From Panax quinquefolius (lineage: Eukaryota > Streptophyta > Magnoliopsida > Apiales > Araliaceae), in contig CM035171.1 in assembly GCA_020205615.1 (NCBI GenBank), forward strand, positions 120,780,893 to 120,844,892: 64,000 nt of DNA, in the 5' to 3' direction. Below are positions 35,888 through 55,620 of this stretch, piece after piece. Each line of letters begins with the position of its first letter. The stretch's first letter is position 1. The notes under the pieces are model-generated. The model was not told the DNA's origin. It saw nothing but the letters and a program-made list of their open reading frames with translations, and made no database searches. The translations under genes were made by a program, and so were the position numbers.

Positions 35888-37853
35888 TACCAACTGAGAA
35901 AAGAAATAAGTTGGATGGTAAAGGAAAAATGCATTTTCCTTGGTTACAATGATAGAACTAAAGGCTATAAGTTGTTCAACCCAGCCACATGTGAAGTTAT
36001 TATGAGTAGAGATGTAGAATTCAGTGAAAGTGAAGCTTGGGATTGGTCAACCGTTGAGAAGGAACATATGGGGAATGATTAGAATGAAGAATTAGTTGGT
36101 GACACCCAACCTGAAGTGCAACCACAAAATACGAGCAGTGCAATGCCCTCTAATCCTATTTTGAGTCATGATGGAGCAACTCGTAGTTCATCACGCAACT
36201 GTGTTTTGCCAGCACGCTTACATGATTATGTACTAACCAATGATAATGATGTTTCTGATGAGGAATTGGTCAATTTTGCATTGTTTGCAGATTGTGATCC
36301 ACTCACTTTTGCGGAAGCAACACAAAATGATGAATGAATTAATTCGAGCTATAGATGCTGAAATTCATTCAATCGAGAAGAACAATACTTGGGAATTAAG
36401 TTATCTTCCTTTGGGAAAGAAATCAATTAGTGTAAAATGGGTGTATAAGACCAGGTATCAACCAGATGGTCAGGTGGACCGATTGAAGGCTAGGTTGGTT
36501 GTGAAATGATACAAGCAAAAGCCAGGTATCGATTATTATGAAGTTTTTGCACCCGTAGCAAAGCTTGATACTAATCGATTGGTAATTGTTTTAGTTACCC
36601 AAAAGCAATGACAGATACATCAGATGGATGTGAAATCTGCGTTTCTGAATGGATCACTTGAATAAGAAGTCTTTGTGGATCAGTCGGTTGGTTATGTGAA
36701 GAAAGGTCACGATGATAAGGTTCTAAGGTTGAAGAAAACGTTATATGGGTTAAAGCAGACGCCTAGGGCGTGGTACACTCGTATCGACACATATTTCCAA
36801 GAAAATGGGTTTCTTAAGTGTCCTTACGAACCTACGCTATATATCAAATCTGATTCACACGGAATATATGTTTATTGTATGCTTGTAGGTGGCTGATTTG
36901 ATATTTACTAGAGACAACCCAAGTATGGTTGATAAGTTCAAGGAGGCTATGACTAACAATTTTGAGATGACTGATATGGGACTTATGTCTTATTATCTTG
37001 GGCTTGAAGTTATGCAGACATGTGATGGGATATTTGTCTCACAAAAGAAGTATGCAACAGATATCTTGAAGCGGTTCAAGATGGAGTCATGCAAGCCTAT
37101 TAATACTCCAGTCGAAACAAAGTTGCAATTGGCCAAATCTGGTAATGGTAATCTTGTCAATCCAACGTACTTTCGGAGTTTGGTAGATAGTCTACGTTAT
37201 TTGACTTCTACTAGACCTGACATTACTTTTGGAGTTGGCATGATTAGTCGGTTTATGGAAACACCCAGCCAGGTTCATTCACAAGCTGTAAAACGAATTT
37301 TGCGATACATAAAATATACTCAAAGTCATGGTATTTTTTATGCATCTGATACTGATTGCAATCTTGTTGGGATATTCAGACAGTGATTGGGCAGGTGATA
37401 TTGAAGGGAGGAAAAGTACTTCCGAATTTGTGTTTCACCTTGGCTCGGGAGTTATTTCTTGGTCATCAAAGAAGCAACAAGTTATGGCACTATCAACTAC
37501 TAAAGCAGAATATATGACCGCTGTCTCCACTGTATTTCAAGCTATTTGGATGCGACGGTTGTGTGATGAGTTGAATCAGAAACAAGAATTCCCTATAAAT
37601 ATTTTTTTGTGACAACAAGTCGGGTATTTCTCTTACAAAAAAAATTAGTTTTTCACGGGAGAAGCAAGTACATCGACATCAAATTTCACTACATTCGTGA
37701 ACTTGTCGAAGGAAGGGAGATAGAGATGGAGTTTTGCAAGTCGGAAGATCAGGTTGCCGACATTCTCACGAAACTGTTGAAAGCTGAAGTCTTCAACAAG
37801 TTGAAGGAGAAGATGATGATGTGTACCTATGAAAGTTTGAGTTTAAGGGAGGC
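35888..37853 (+). pseudogene. Copia integrase C-terminus, RT and RNase H, degraded
   Basis: The GYNDRTKGYKLFNP block closes the integrase region. RT starts near 36330 (NNTWEL, SVKWVYKTR, then MDVKSAFLNG near 36625-36660). The catalytic Y-V-D-D site at 36886-36897 reads TAG-GTG-GCT-GAT, that is stop-V-A-D, so both the frame and the first catalytic aspartate are lost. RNase H follows with GYSDSDWAGD (near 37372-37401), then STTKAEYM and the final KSEDQVADILTK. Parts are open at 36889-37386, 37328-37612 and 37609-37866. The end at GVGV is joined to the polypurine tract. Confidence 0.88.
37842..37853 (+). other. Copia polypurine tract
   Basis: TTAAGGGAGGC directly precedes the 3' LTR start TGTTGGAG. 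It is in the place and form of a plus-strand primer. Confidence 0.75.
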
Positions 37854-38224
37854 TGTTGGAGTTTAATTTTTAAACTCAAACTGTCAATTTTTTTTACTTA
37901 TTGCTGAGTCATTTTAGTTTGATTAAGTCTGTAACCTTCTGCATATATTTTAGGTAGTTTGTTTTCAGTTGTTTGTTGAGTCAAGTAGTGCCATAAAAAA
38001 ACAGGTATGTAGGTATTTTTTTTAGGCTAAAGTTAAGGATTAGTTGGAGAAATTTTAAGTTGTCTGTTAGAGTCTTTATTGACCTATATAGGTGTAGTAC
38101 TTGCTGTTCTTTCATTTTCAGATTCAATAAAATTCTTTTCTTTTTTCCAAGTAAATTTTCCTGCTATTATTTTGTTTTTAAGCCTGTGGTGGAAATTAAA
38201 AAGTCTAACTTTTAATTTAATGCA
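37854..38224 (+). repeat. 3' LTR of the copia element
   Basis: It matches the 5' LTR at 1917-2289 with scattered base changes. It ends ATGCA, followed by the duplication ATACA. The differences between the LTRs show that the insertion is not recent; I did not count them. Confidence 0.88.
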
Positions 38225-38229
38225 ATACA
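38225..38229. repeat. Right target-site duplication of the copia element (ATACA)
   Basis: It is identical to 1912-1916. Finding it 36 kb away confirms that all inserts between are younger than the copia insertion. Confidence 0.85.
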
Positions 38230-38930
38230 TAAATATATCAATAGATCAAGAAGCTTTGGAACATCGAACCAATAATATACAACGATGTTACACACAAATT
38301 TGATTGGAAAAAACAGTAACATTATGGATATTATAATTGTGTTTAAAATTGTTTCGCTTGGCAAAAATAAATTGAGTGAAGTCGAGTATTGAATTGCTCA
38401 TATTTGGTTCACAAAATTTATCGAGTATAAAATAAGATTTGATTGAGACTCGTTTAACTACCGAGTCGAGAACGATCTCGAATCGAACCCGAGCAGTTTG
38501 AATTTTTCAAACGAATACGATTTGAGTTTTAATAGAAAATTGCAATTTGAATAAGTTCGAGTAATTTATCGAATTTTAATTTTTTTTTATATTTGAATCA
38601 TTTATATTTCTAGTCGAATTCGAAGTAAACTTTTAGTGGAATCGAATTGAGTTCGAACTGTTTGCTCAGTTTATAATTTTATTGACAGCTATTCTTAATT
38701 TCTTGTTAACGAATATGACAAACGTGTTAAGGTAACAAAATATTTTAATCATCTTTGACAAGATTATAACTTACTTCTGACGGGTTAATACTTAATTGGT
38801 ATTGCTTCAAGGCGGACCAGCAACAATCCACACATAAAATAAGAGCCACCACGGAAGTATCAGTCCTCCCGGTTCCTGCCACGGTGCCACCCGTGGCCGC
38901 CCGACCCAAGGCGTGAAATCGTATTTACAT
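38230..38930. other. Spacer upstream of the remodeler gene
   Basis: No coding region is visible. The part 38340-38690 is rich in GTCGAG and CGAATT motifs in both directions and could be a decayed hAT-type MITE, but ends and duplications were not found. From about 38810 the base composition rises in GC and becomes promoter-like. Confidence 0.4.
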
Positions 38931-38933
38931 AAC

Positions 38934-38943
38934 TGGCGGGAAA
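38934..38943 (+). promoter_or_regulatory. E2F-type site upstream of the remodeler gene
   Basis: TGGCGGGAAA matches the E2F binding consensus (TTTCCCGCC in reverse). It lies about 40 bp upstream of a TATA box and 180 bp upstream of the start codon. Such sites drive expression in dividing cells, which would suit a chromatin remodeler; binding is not shown. Confidence 0.5.
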
Positions 38944-38976
38944 TTCTACACAAATTTTATTTATATCTACGGTTTT

Positions 38977-38986
38977 TTATAAATAA
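38977..38986 (+). promoter_or_regulatory. TATA box of the remodeler gene
   Basis: TTTATAAATAA lies about 135-145 bp upstream of the ATG at 39120, a usual distance for a plant gene with a short leader. The start site itself cannot be seen. Confidence 0.5.
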
Positions 38987-39119
38987 GGCCATTTTATTTT
39001 TAAGTTATTCGATCACAGTACTTACGTGGAGTGTTTTAAAAGACGGTCCCTATATTTTATTGCCTTCCTCGCTTTGCACTGTTCCTTTTATTTCTTTGAA
39101 ACCCTCCACCTCCAAAACC

Positions 39120-47195
<8,076 letters not shown>

Positions 47196-48984
47196 GACTG
47201 AAACAATTATTTCCCCATTTTCGCTAGAACTGTTGATGTTTAACCAAAAGTATCATTATGCAGGGTTGTTTTGGTTTTGTATCAGGGTTTACAACTTGCC
47301 ATTAGCCTTAAGTTATTCATCCAGGCATGGGAAATCTGTTAATTTAGTGCTAGAAAAAGCTGACATGTAGTATGAAAGTTAGCGTTGCAGTTGTATAGAT
47401 GAAATACAAAATGGATTATTAAGTAGCAGATCTGTAAGAGTAAATTTCCTTTTCAAGTATGATCTTTGTTTTGGATCATTTGCGCCTGGTAACTCAGCTC
47501 TGGCCCCCAACTGCATCATTCTGTTTCGTCAAAGTTGGGCTAATCCCAGATCCTTGATAGTTGATTATGTCAATATAGTAGAAAATGGGAATTCAATTCA
47601 GTGTAGAATCAAGATTTGGTGATCTACTAATTTTTTTAATGTGTTTAGTTTGTTTAAGAGTATAAAGTAAATCTCGTTAAATTGCAATAAAAGGTTGTTC
47701 ATCACTATAGTTTCCTGGATTAGTAGAACATCAACTTTGACCCAATTTGGTTCCAAAGCTTGTCTTCTCTTCCGAAAAGGAAAAGGATGTGATTTTTTAA
47801 ACATCGTATTTTTGGCGGAGGCCGGAGGGAAAGCAATTAAAACTCCTCTAAATATAATGTTAGTTTTTTAAGAGGGGGAAGCAGGACTTGAAGGTAAAGT
47901 TTATGAGATTTGACTTTCTTCCATTACACATTTTCTTTAATTTCAATCAATATATGTTTATATGATTTTATTAATTGTTAGTAATGATCAAAATATATTT
48001 ATAGATTATTAATGATATTATCAATCATGACAAGGAAATGTTAAAATCCCTACCCGCCTATACTTTCCCCTGCCTCCAAACTCGAAAAGCTGTGTTATTT
48101 TTTTTTTTGATAAGCTTAGCTCCAAGTATGGGTGTTTGCCAACAAAATAAGGAGATTTAATGCTGCAAAGCTTCATATCTAAATCCAAGTTTTTATGAAG
48201 CCTCTTGAATTTTGGCAAAAGCAGATTTGCTTGTTCACAGAAAATATAAAACTCTGCCAGTTGATCTAAACAAGTATTGTTCCAAACATCCTTACGGAGC
48301 AAGCTCCCTGAAGCTGATAAAAACATTAGACTGCCCTTTATAATATCCTTCTTCTTGTCTCACACACGGGCGCGCGCGCACACAAACATAAAGGATGGGG
48401 AAAAACAATGAAAATGACCAAACCTCTTTTGTATTTGCCGAAAACATGACCAACTCAGAAATCCATACACATGGCATGGGGGACTGACTATATGACAGTA
48501 CAAGAGGTAATAAACTAATAATGCAACAATGGGACAACCAAACCACAAAGTATCCCCACTCACAAAAATTAGGCATTTTCCCCAACTTCTCATCTTTTGA
48601 AGCCCAAAAATACATATATTAACAGGTTGCATACACCATTCTGCAACGAGGTTACAGTAAAATGACCATAAACTACATCTTTAACCTCTCTCTGGTGCCA
48701 TCCTTAGCTGTGTCTCCTTCATGTAGCACATGATTGTGAAGCATTCAGTTCTTAATGAACTCTAGAAGAATGATATAGGGCAACCAACAACAGCCGAAGT
48801 TGGATACACTACTTATTCCTTGGGAAACTCACGACACCACGACGAAAATTTTCTTCTGTTTCTTTTTCATGATGACCCTCGGAACTATAACAGTGCAACA
48901 TGACTCGGGCTTCCAGTACACAATTACTCGTTTGTAGCGTCAAAACTACCCATTGCGCTGCCCCTCTTTTTTTCTCTCAGATTC
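47196..48984. other. Intergenic region between convergent genes
   Basis: It holds the presumed 3' untranslated regions of the remodeler (+) and the kinase (-). No open frame with protein character is seen on either strand; the frames at 47598-47804 and 48021-48632 are low-complexity or random. A short alternating CG/CA tract lies at about 48362-48386. No mobile element ends were recognised. Confidence 0.6.
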
Positions 48985-51900
48985 TCACCCCATATTTTTG
49001 CCACTGCTACACATCGACGCTCTATCTAAATCTCGATTCCGTGGTGTTTCTCTAGCTCTTCCTGCACTGCCAGGGCTATCTCTTTGGGAGTCTGTACGCT
49101 CTAATTCATCCAGTCCCCATCTTCTCCCAGACCCACCACTAGTTTCACCATTTCGAGACTCTGCATGAAAGTTAAAGTCCCTAGCAGAGTTTCTCTTTCT
49201 GTAATCAGGAGAGTTCTTATGTGCCGAAGGAGAACCATAATGACCTGGGCTATCTAGCCCATCTGCCATGCTGCGGCGAGATTCCTTGCTCCTAGGAGTT
49301 GATGGACCAACTCTGTTACTTTGGGATATGGGTGCATTTGGGTCATAAGTTTGTGAGGCCAAATATGTTAAAGCAGTCACAACATCCCCAATTAGAGGTC
49401 TTGTGGCAGCTTGCTCTTGCAAACACATTGCTGCAACTGCAAGCGCTTGATAGAGTCCTCGCATTGGATAATGACCTTGCAACAATGGGTCAGCCATCTT
49501 CGGGAACTTCCGGCGATCCTTGAAAAGTGGTCGTGCCTACAAATTCATGTCCACAAAATAAAAGGAACAGGATAGAGATGTTTTATATATGTTAATGCAA
49601 CACAATAAACATGCCATCATGCATATCTCAAGTAAATCATAAAAGATAGACGCCATTGTAGAATCGATACAATGAAAATATAGAGGGAATAAGTACTTAC
49701 CCATGCTACAAGATTATGCTCTCCATGAGACCTGGTGTTGTCAATAGCTTTCCGTCCTGTAATAAGTTCAAGGAAGACAACTCCGAAACTATAAACATCA
49801 GACTTCAGTGTGAGTTGACCAGTCATAGCATATTCAGGAGCACAATAACCATAGGTCCCCATCACGCGTGTGGAGACATGAGTTTTATCACCAACAGGGC
49901 CCAGTTTAGCAAGCCCAAAGTCAGACAACTTAGGGTGATAACCCTCGTCAAGAAGGATGTTGGACGATTTCAAATCTCTGTATATAACAGGAGGGTTTGC
50001 TTTGTCATGCAAATATTCCAATCCCTTAGCTGCACCAGCCGCAATCTTCATCCGTGTATTCCAGTCCAAAGGCTCTTTGTTTGGTGGAAGATCTGCAAAC
50101 AAGTACAAGACCGCATAATCAGGAAGGGCATTATAAAGCATCCTCATTTACTTGTATAAAGGGGAAAAAGGCAAAGGCTAAAGCTAACTTTTGTGCGGCT
50201 CTAAAATGGTTTCAGCTAGTGAAGAAAATTCATTGGTAAAATCATGATTTCGGAAAGACTTGAAACTAAATTATTACCCTGTAAGATGTGTACCATTAAT
50301 TATATATACATGAATGCATCACAAAAACTGATCAAGATGAAGCTTCATGCAGTGAAAAAGAAAGGTAATCACACCTTACTACTCACTGTTCATTCCTGTG
50401 CAATATATAATCTATTTCCATAGAATAAATTTCTCCAAAGAGTAAGAAGTTTTATCAACTCAAATTTTACAATCTGCTATACAACTTAATTTGTGTCTAA
50501 TTTTCTCATTATTCAGTTACAAGACAATAACTTTCCAAAGGCGAGTCAATGGCAACCAAACAAGACCACCCTGTCACATTCGAAATAAAAATCTAGCGCA
50601 AAATATGTGTTGGCCAGCATGGCATTGAATGTATCATGAATTCCCTCAAAGTAATTCCTCCGGCCAGTAAAGCCTGTAAAGTGAACGGATACTTTATATT
50701 GGGTCACATAAAGGTAGGAGTGAGCAAAAAACGGGTAAAACCGAATTACCGAACACAACCGAATTTTTTAAACCGAATTATTTCGATTATTCGTTTTTTT
50801 TCTTTCTAATTTCGGTTATATCCGATTTTTTGTTCGGTATTCGGTTTTGGGTTCGGTAGTAAAAATCAAACTATTCGGATACCCGCATAACCGAACTTAT
50901 TGATTAAAAATAATAATTTTATACTTGTCTCAGTTGTCTGCCCTAGACCTTAATTTCCATTTCTCAAATCCCAAATCCAAGTCTCATCTCAGTTCTTAGC
51001 CTCTCCGCCTCTCTTCGTCTCAATTTCCGGCTTCCGCCTCTCACTTCTCAAAGCGGCACATGAAGGTGATGAAGGAGAACATCCAGGGCATCACCAAGCT
51101 AGCAATTCGTTGATTAGCGTAGAGGTGGAGGTGTCAAGCAAATTAGTGGTCTGATCTATGAAGAGACTCGTGGAGTCCTCTCGCTGAAAAATTGTCACTA
51201 CCATGGATGTGGTATATGCCCTTAAGTGTCAGGGCAGGACTCATCAATGATGTTAACATAAATAAAATCACAGAGGTGGAAGAAACCAAAATCGTATGAT
51301 GTGACTTTGCAAGTGAAAACCAAGTTATGTAGCTAGCCACTGTGAAATGAAATCACCAAGTCATCATGTACAATTTCACCAAAAGTGAACACCAAGGTAC
51401 GATTTTGGTGGTTAATTTCATGGGAGAGATCTAGTAATATTTCTCTGTTTTTTTTTTCATTTTACCCATTTTTTGTGCTTAATTGAAAAACAAAAATACT
51501 TCTGATTTTGGAGTTGGTATTTAACATAAATGTACTTTTGTTCAATGGATGCCTAAGTTTAGTTTTTCTGCATTATTGATGCTTTGTTTTGGGTTAACAT
51601 AGTAAAATTCAATTTGTCAAGTATGTGGGCAAGCCTTCATTTCGATTATTAACTGAATAACCGAATAATAAATTCGGTTATCTACTATTTCGGATATCAA
51701 AAGTGGATTATTTCGGTTTTCGATTATAACTGAATAAGCTATTCGGTTCGGTTATAACCAAATTACTCACCCCTACATAAAGGTACATTTCCATACAATC
51801 ATAAGCGACCAATATCGTTTCTCACTAACTCCCCAACTTCTCTTACCTTTCTTTCTTAAACCACATCTTCCTTGCTTTTGGTCTCTCTCAAATATTTTTC

Positions 51901-54900
51901 ACAAGATGGTGAATAGCTTTTTTCGGGTAAGTAAGATGGGACATATATTTCAAATCATGAATTTTTCCCCAAAAAAACATTAACCATCATAAAAAAATAT
52001 GTAAGGATTTAGACTAATAGGATGAGGAAGAGAGATTGTGGGTTCAGAGTGGTTTTCTACACTTGACAACACGACTACATTAAGTTGGCGGTGCCTTGCT
52101 AGTTAGGGTTTTGTGTTGGCTGAGGAGGAGAAAAATCCACGAAGAGCAATTGATTGAAGAAGGAAGAAAAACAGGTGGGCGATTACTCCAATGACATGTG
52201 GCAGAACTCTCAGAATCCGGAAAACTTGTTAGGGTAGCGGGGATTCAGAGAGCTTAAATTGTTAGGGTAGCAGGGATTTAGAGAGCCTTCTTGAGCATTT
52301 CGGATTGAGAGGATGTCCAAGTCCTGAGTCCAAAAAGAGGTCCCATCCTCCATAGAATGGAAGGGGTATTTATAGAGTTTCCTGGAACCTAAGTAGTCAC
52401 ATGTCAGACACATGTCTTCAGGGAAATTCTAGAAATACCCTTTAGTCATTAGAATAATGTCCATATCGTCATGTCTTTCTAGCTACCAATCCAATCCCTC
52501 AATCAATTTTCAAAACAAGCCGCCTCCACGAGACTTCCGCCTCGGGACACGTAGAGGCTTCTCTTGGATCTAGTACATTTATTTTCGACTAATCCGTATT
52601 CATTCAATTAGGTCATGTGAACCCTAATTTGTACATTTAATGAGGTCGTGAAACCCTAATTGTGCATTTAATTCAATTAGGTCATGTGAACCCTAATTTG
52701 CACTTGGGCCCACAATTACCATTCAACTGAGAAGTAAAAACTACCGTAACCATTATGCAATACTCAACTACAATTTTCACGCAAAATCAAGAGGAGCTAC
52801 AACTGATAGTCAACTAGTATGATACCAAATTACACTAACTCTTTCTTGTAGCTAAACTAAACTAACCAACAACAACAATCCACCATTCTATTCATCACAA
52901 ATTGATATACACTACATGTACCAACCCTATCAGTACCATAACTAAATTAAGTAGCACATTAAATACCATCATAACTATAGACTATAGTAATGCACCACAA
53001 CCACCACCGCCACCGCCATCACCATCACCATCACCATCACCATCACCATCACCATCACCATCACCATCACCGTAACCAATACCAATACAAAAGCAAATCA
53101 AATGTGCTTTTGCTTCTACTACCACTAATATCAAAACTACTGTTAGCATTTCAGCCACTGTTTGATAGTACAACATTTCAAACTCAACTACTTTTGATTC
53201 AAAATTCAAATACTATATCTCCAAAGCTTTCTCATACTCTCAAGTGACTCCCTTTTCAGAGATCAGATAGATAAAAGATTATACAAGTTACTCAGTCCGC
53301 TGTGCAGGTGTGTACATGCATATAGCTGTTAGATTTGTCAAACTTCTATAAATTAGGAAAGCAACCACTGTATCTTAACACAACAATGATAATATAGCAT
53401 CTTTGACATGGTTGGCTGAAAGCTAGATATAGCTGGTAAATAGAAGCAGAATGGAAAAGTTATGTGAGGGATCTACTAGTGAACTATAAACTCCTCGCTT
53501 GCATCACAATTTTAAGACATTTGCTAACATAATCAATACTAGGCTGTCAAACATGTACGCTATATCTGTAACATTGTTGGCAATGTAGATGTAAGATGCA
53601 CATGCAAGACAAGAACACCCCTGCAGAAGCATACATACATACATAGTAGTGCGCCCCACAAAGACGAGACAGAAATGCACACACATGTAAGTATGTTTCA
53701 ATTTACTTCAGATTTTCTATGTAATCATGTACAGGACATGCTCATATGCTAAGAACCTCCTTAATTTATCACAAGCTATCAGTTGTTGCAGACAAATTCC
53801 AGGCCAGGACACAATACAACTAAAAAGTCTTCAAAGAATATACATTTCAACAGAACATTTAAACTAAATGCAAGAAGTCTTTTATAATAACTTCATAAAT
53901 AAGGTATGCAGCCTAACCATGTAAATGATCCTCTAGCGATCCCAATGGCATAAACTCATAAACAAGTAGGCGTTGATCCCCATCAGCACAATAGCCTATC
54001 AAGTTTACGAGATTTGGATGGTGTAAGAGGCTAAGCATAAGAACCTCCACTAGAAACTCTCTATTCCCTTGAAGGCCGTTGCGATCAAGTTGCTTTACGG
54101 CAACTACCTGCAGATACAATTATTTGGGCCCAGAAAGTGAATAACACATAATCAAATGAAATAAGAATTCATAGACAGCAGAAATAACGAAACATGAATT
54201 ACCTGTCCTGTGCTTTCTAGCCGACCTTTATAAACACGTCCAAAACCACCTTCACCCAGCAAACACTCTGGTCTAAAATTCTTGGTTGCAGCTGCAAGCT
54301 CACGAAATGTAAATGTCTGTGCAGCAATATGGGCCGTTGGACCATCTTTTGAAAGAGTGGCTTCCTTCTTGGGATCAGAACCACCCCGAGATTTAGATTT
54401 ATCTAGAGAATAAGATATAGATCATATCACAAAAGGTAGGGAAGAAAGAAAATCAACTCAAAGAAGCAAACTTAGGTGTGAGGTGGATAAACTTGTTATT
54501 AGGTTTGTGAAATGTAATTCTTTGATATTCCAATACATTGAGTCACAGGGGAAAACAGCTCATGAAAGAATTCAAACTTAAAATTTATAATATTCCACTC
54601 CTTTAAATTATCATTACAAACAAAGACATTTGAAAGCAGAATGGTGCATAATCAGAACCAAATTCAGCATTGTATATAACAATATTTCAGTCAGTTACTG
54701 ACAGTTACTAGTTAAAGCTCCAATTTTTAACATGAAAGACATTACCATCATTTGTTTCTCCTTCAACTTGCCGAAGAACAGAAAACAATTGTAAAATTCA
54801 ATAACTTAATGCAGATCTCCAACACATTTTAAGACCCTCCACTCCAATGAGCAGAGACAAAAGAAAGCATCACTTTAAAATGAATCAATAAACTATTACA

Positions 54901-55250
54901 ATTAACCGAAAACTATGAAACAGTCGCAATGAACTAGATCAAATTCACTGAAAACCCTACCAACAATACATATAATCAAGGTACCCAACCCAAGACCCAC
55001 AAACACAAACAAAATTCAACAATCCCTAAACACACCCACCAGCCAAAAATCCAGTAAAATTCCCCCAAAACAGAAACATTTCCAAGATAGCATTTTGACA
55101 AACGAAAAGGGGCATACCTGAACTAACTCTGCTCACATGATGAGACTGAGCAGTTGAACCTTCCTTCAAAGAATCCTTCTTCACCACTTCTTTCGCACCA
55201 TTTTTTCCTTCCTTGTCTGATGATCCAAAACATGGAAAACACCCTCCCAT
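48985..55250 (-). CDS. PBL27: Receptor-like cytoplasmic kinase, subfamily VII (PBL27-like), 5 exons
   Basis: Exons on the minus strand are 55250-55118, 54402-54203, 54107-53918, 50092-49701 and 49536-48985 (stop TGA at 48987-48985). GT-AG introns join to 488 codons. The chosen start gives MGGCFPCF, with a glycine at 2 for myristoylation and nearby cysteines for palmitoylation, so plasma-membrane anchoring is expected. Kinase motifs are [11 protein letters not shown] (94-104), lysine 116 in VAVK, YRD (212-214), DFG (232-234) and a GDK activation-loop motif (242-244) like that cut by the AvrPphB protease in PBS1. The C-terminal 120 or so residues are serine/arginine-rich and unstructured. In Arabidopsis PBL27 relays chitin perception from CERK1 to MAP kinase modules. 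The call rests on the kinase core and flanks; a close paralogue in the same subfamily is possible. Confidence 0.88.
50707..50714. repeat. Left 8-bp target duplication (CATAAAGG)
   Basis: CATAAAGG precedes the element and recurs exactly at 51776-51783. The 8-bp length fits hAT insertion. Confidence 0.88.
50715..51775. mobile_element. Nonautonomous hAT-like element in kinase intron 3, carrying an H4 fragment
   Basis: It is 1061 bp with inverted ends TAGGAGTGAGC and (complement) TAGGGGTGAGT, flanked by exact CATAAAGG duplications. Both subterminal parts repeat AACCGAA/TTCGGTT motifs. The core between about 50930 and 51250 is GC-richer and unlike the ends, and it includes sequence derived from a histone H4 gene. 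No transposase frame is present. The element lies in the 3.8-kb intron between exons 3 and 4 of the kinase gene. Confidence 0.85.
51051..51241 (+). pseudogene. Histone H4 fragment captured inside the hAT-like element
   Basis: Translation gives [18 protein letters not shown], then in the next frame [18 protein letters not shown], and after a gap [15 protein letters not shown]. This is the order of a plant histone H4 from about residue 16 to the C-terminal part. It carries two in-frame stops near 51117-51127, one frameshift, and lacks about 20 codons before TTMDVV. The pyrimidine-rich bases upstream (about 50935-51050) may be its former leader. It lies on the + strand, antisense to the kinase gene. 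It cannot make H4. Confidence 0.85.
51784..52985. other. Rest of kinase intron 3, left part
   Basis: No coding region is visible. Two to three imperfect copies of GTCATGTGAACCCTAATTTG occur between 52610 and 52705, and GGTAGCGGGGATTCAGAGAG-like copies near 52233-52285. The origin is unknown; these may be pieces of a second inserted element. Confidence 0.4.
52988..53071. repeat. (CACCAT)n / (CAC)n microsatellite in kinase intron 3
   Basis: About twelve CACCAT/CACCGC hexamers run in tandem. They cause poly-histidine and glycine-aspartate open frames on the two strands, which are not genes. Confidence 0.9.
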
Positions 55251-55587
55251 ATCAAAATCCCAACAAATCAAACCAACCCCACAACCAAAAAGATATATAC
55301 CTATCCAAAATTATATATCAATCACCTCAACAATCTCTTCTCATCATAATCCCTCACAACCCCATCTCAGAAAAAATCAAAACTTTATCTCTCTAGAATT
55401 TTGACTGAAGAAATCTCAGCCATGAGCAACTTATCAGAGGCCCCAATTAGCTCAAGAACAAAGATCAACACCAACTTGTCTCAGACAAAGCAGATCAACA
55501 AATCCAAGAAACTGTGGCCGAAGAGTAGAAGAAGGTAAAGAAGCAACAAGGCAATAAAAATAATAATATAAAAATACACAATATTTA

Positions 55588-55620
55588 CTACAAAATATAT
55601 ATATATATGTATAAATATGG
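55588..55620 (-). promoter_or_regulatory. Possible TATA region of the kinase gene
   Basis: Read on the minus strand, TATTTATACATATATATATAT lies 340-370 bp upstream of the start codon, with an AGAAG/CTTCT-rich leader between. It is a plausible core promoter, but AT-rich strings are common here. Confidence 0.3.

Larger units (their letters stand above)
1917..38224 (+). mobile_element. Ty1/copia retrotransposon interrupted by nested elements
   Basis: Two LTRs of about 372 bp (1917-2289 and 37854-38224), a primer-binding site, a polypurine tract, a 5-bp duplication, and gag-protease-integrase-RT-RNase H remnants in copia order define one element. Its own sequence survives in pieces: 1917-3430, 28533-28881, 34048-34188 and 35888-38224. 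Between them sit a gypsy array, a solo LTR carrying another LTR, and a hAT-like element. Protein motifs resemble the TNT1-94-like copia group. Part of the protease-integrase region is missing at the gypsy junction. Every frame carries stops or shifts, so the element is dead. Confidence 0.9.

Noticed and set aside
3431..38224. A novel multi-gene system or defence island
   Set aside because: All coding remnants here are explained by gag-pol of copia and gypsy elements; no cargo gene was found.
52990..53247. Open frame with a poly-histidine start
   Set aside because: It is the translation of the CACCAT microsatellite in a kinase intron; the rest shows no protein features.
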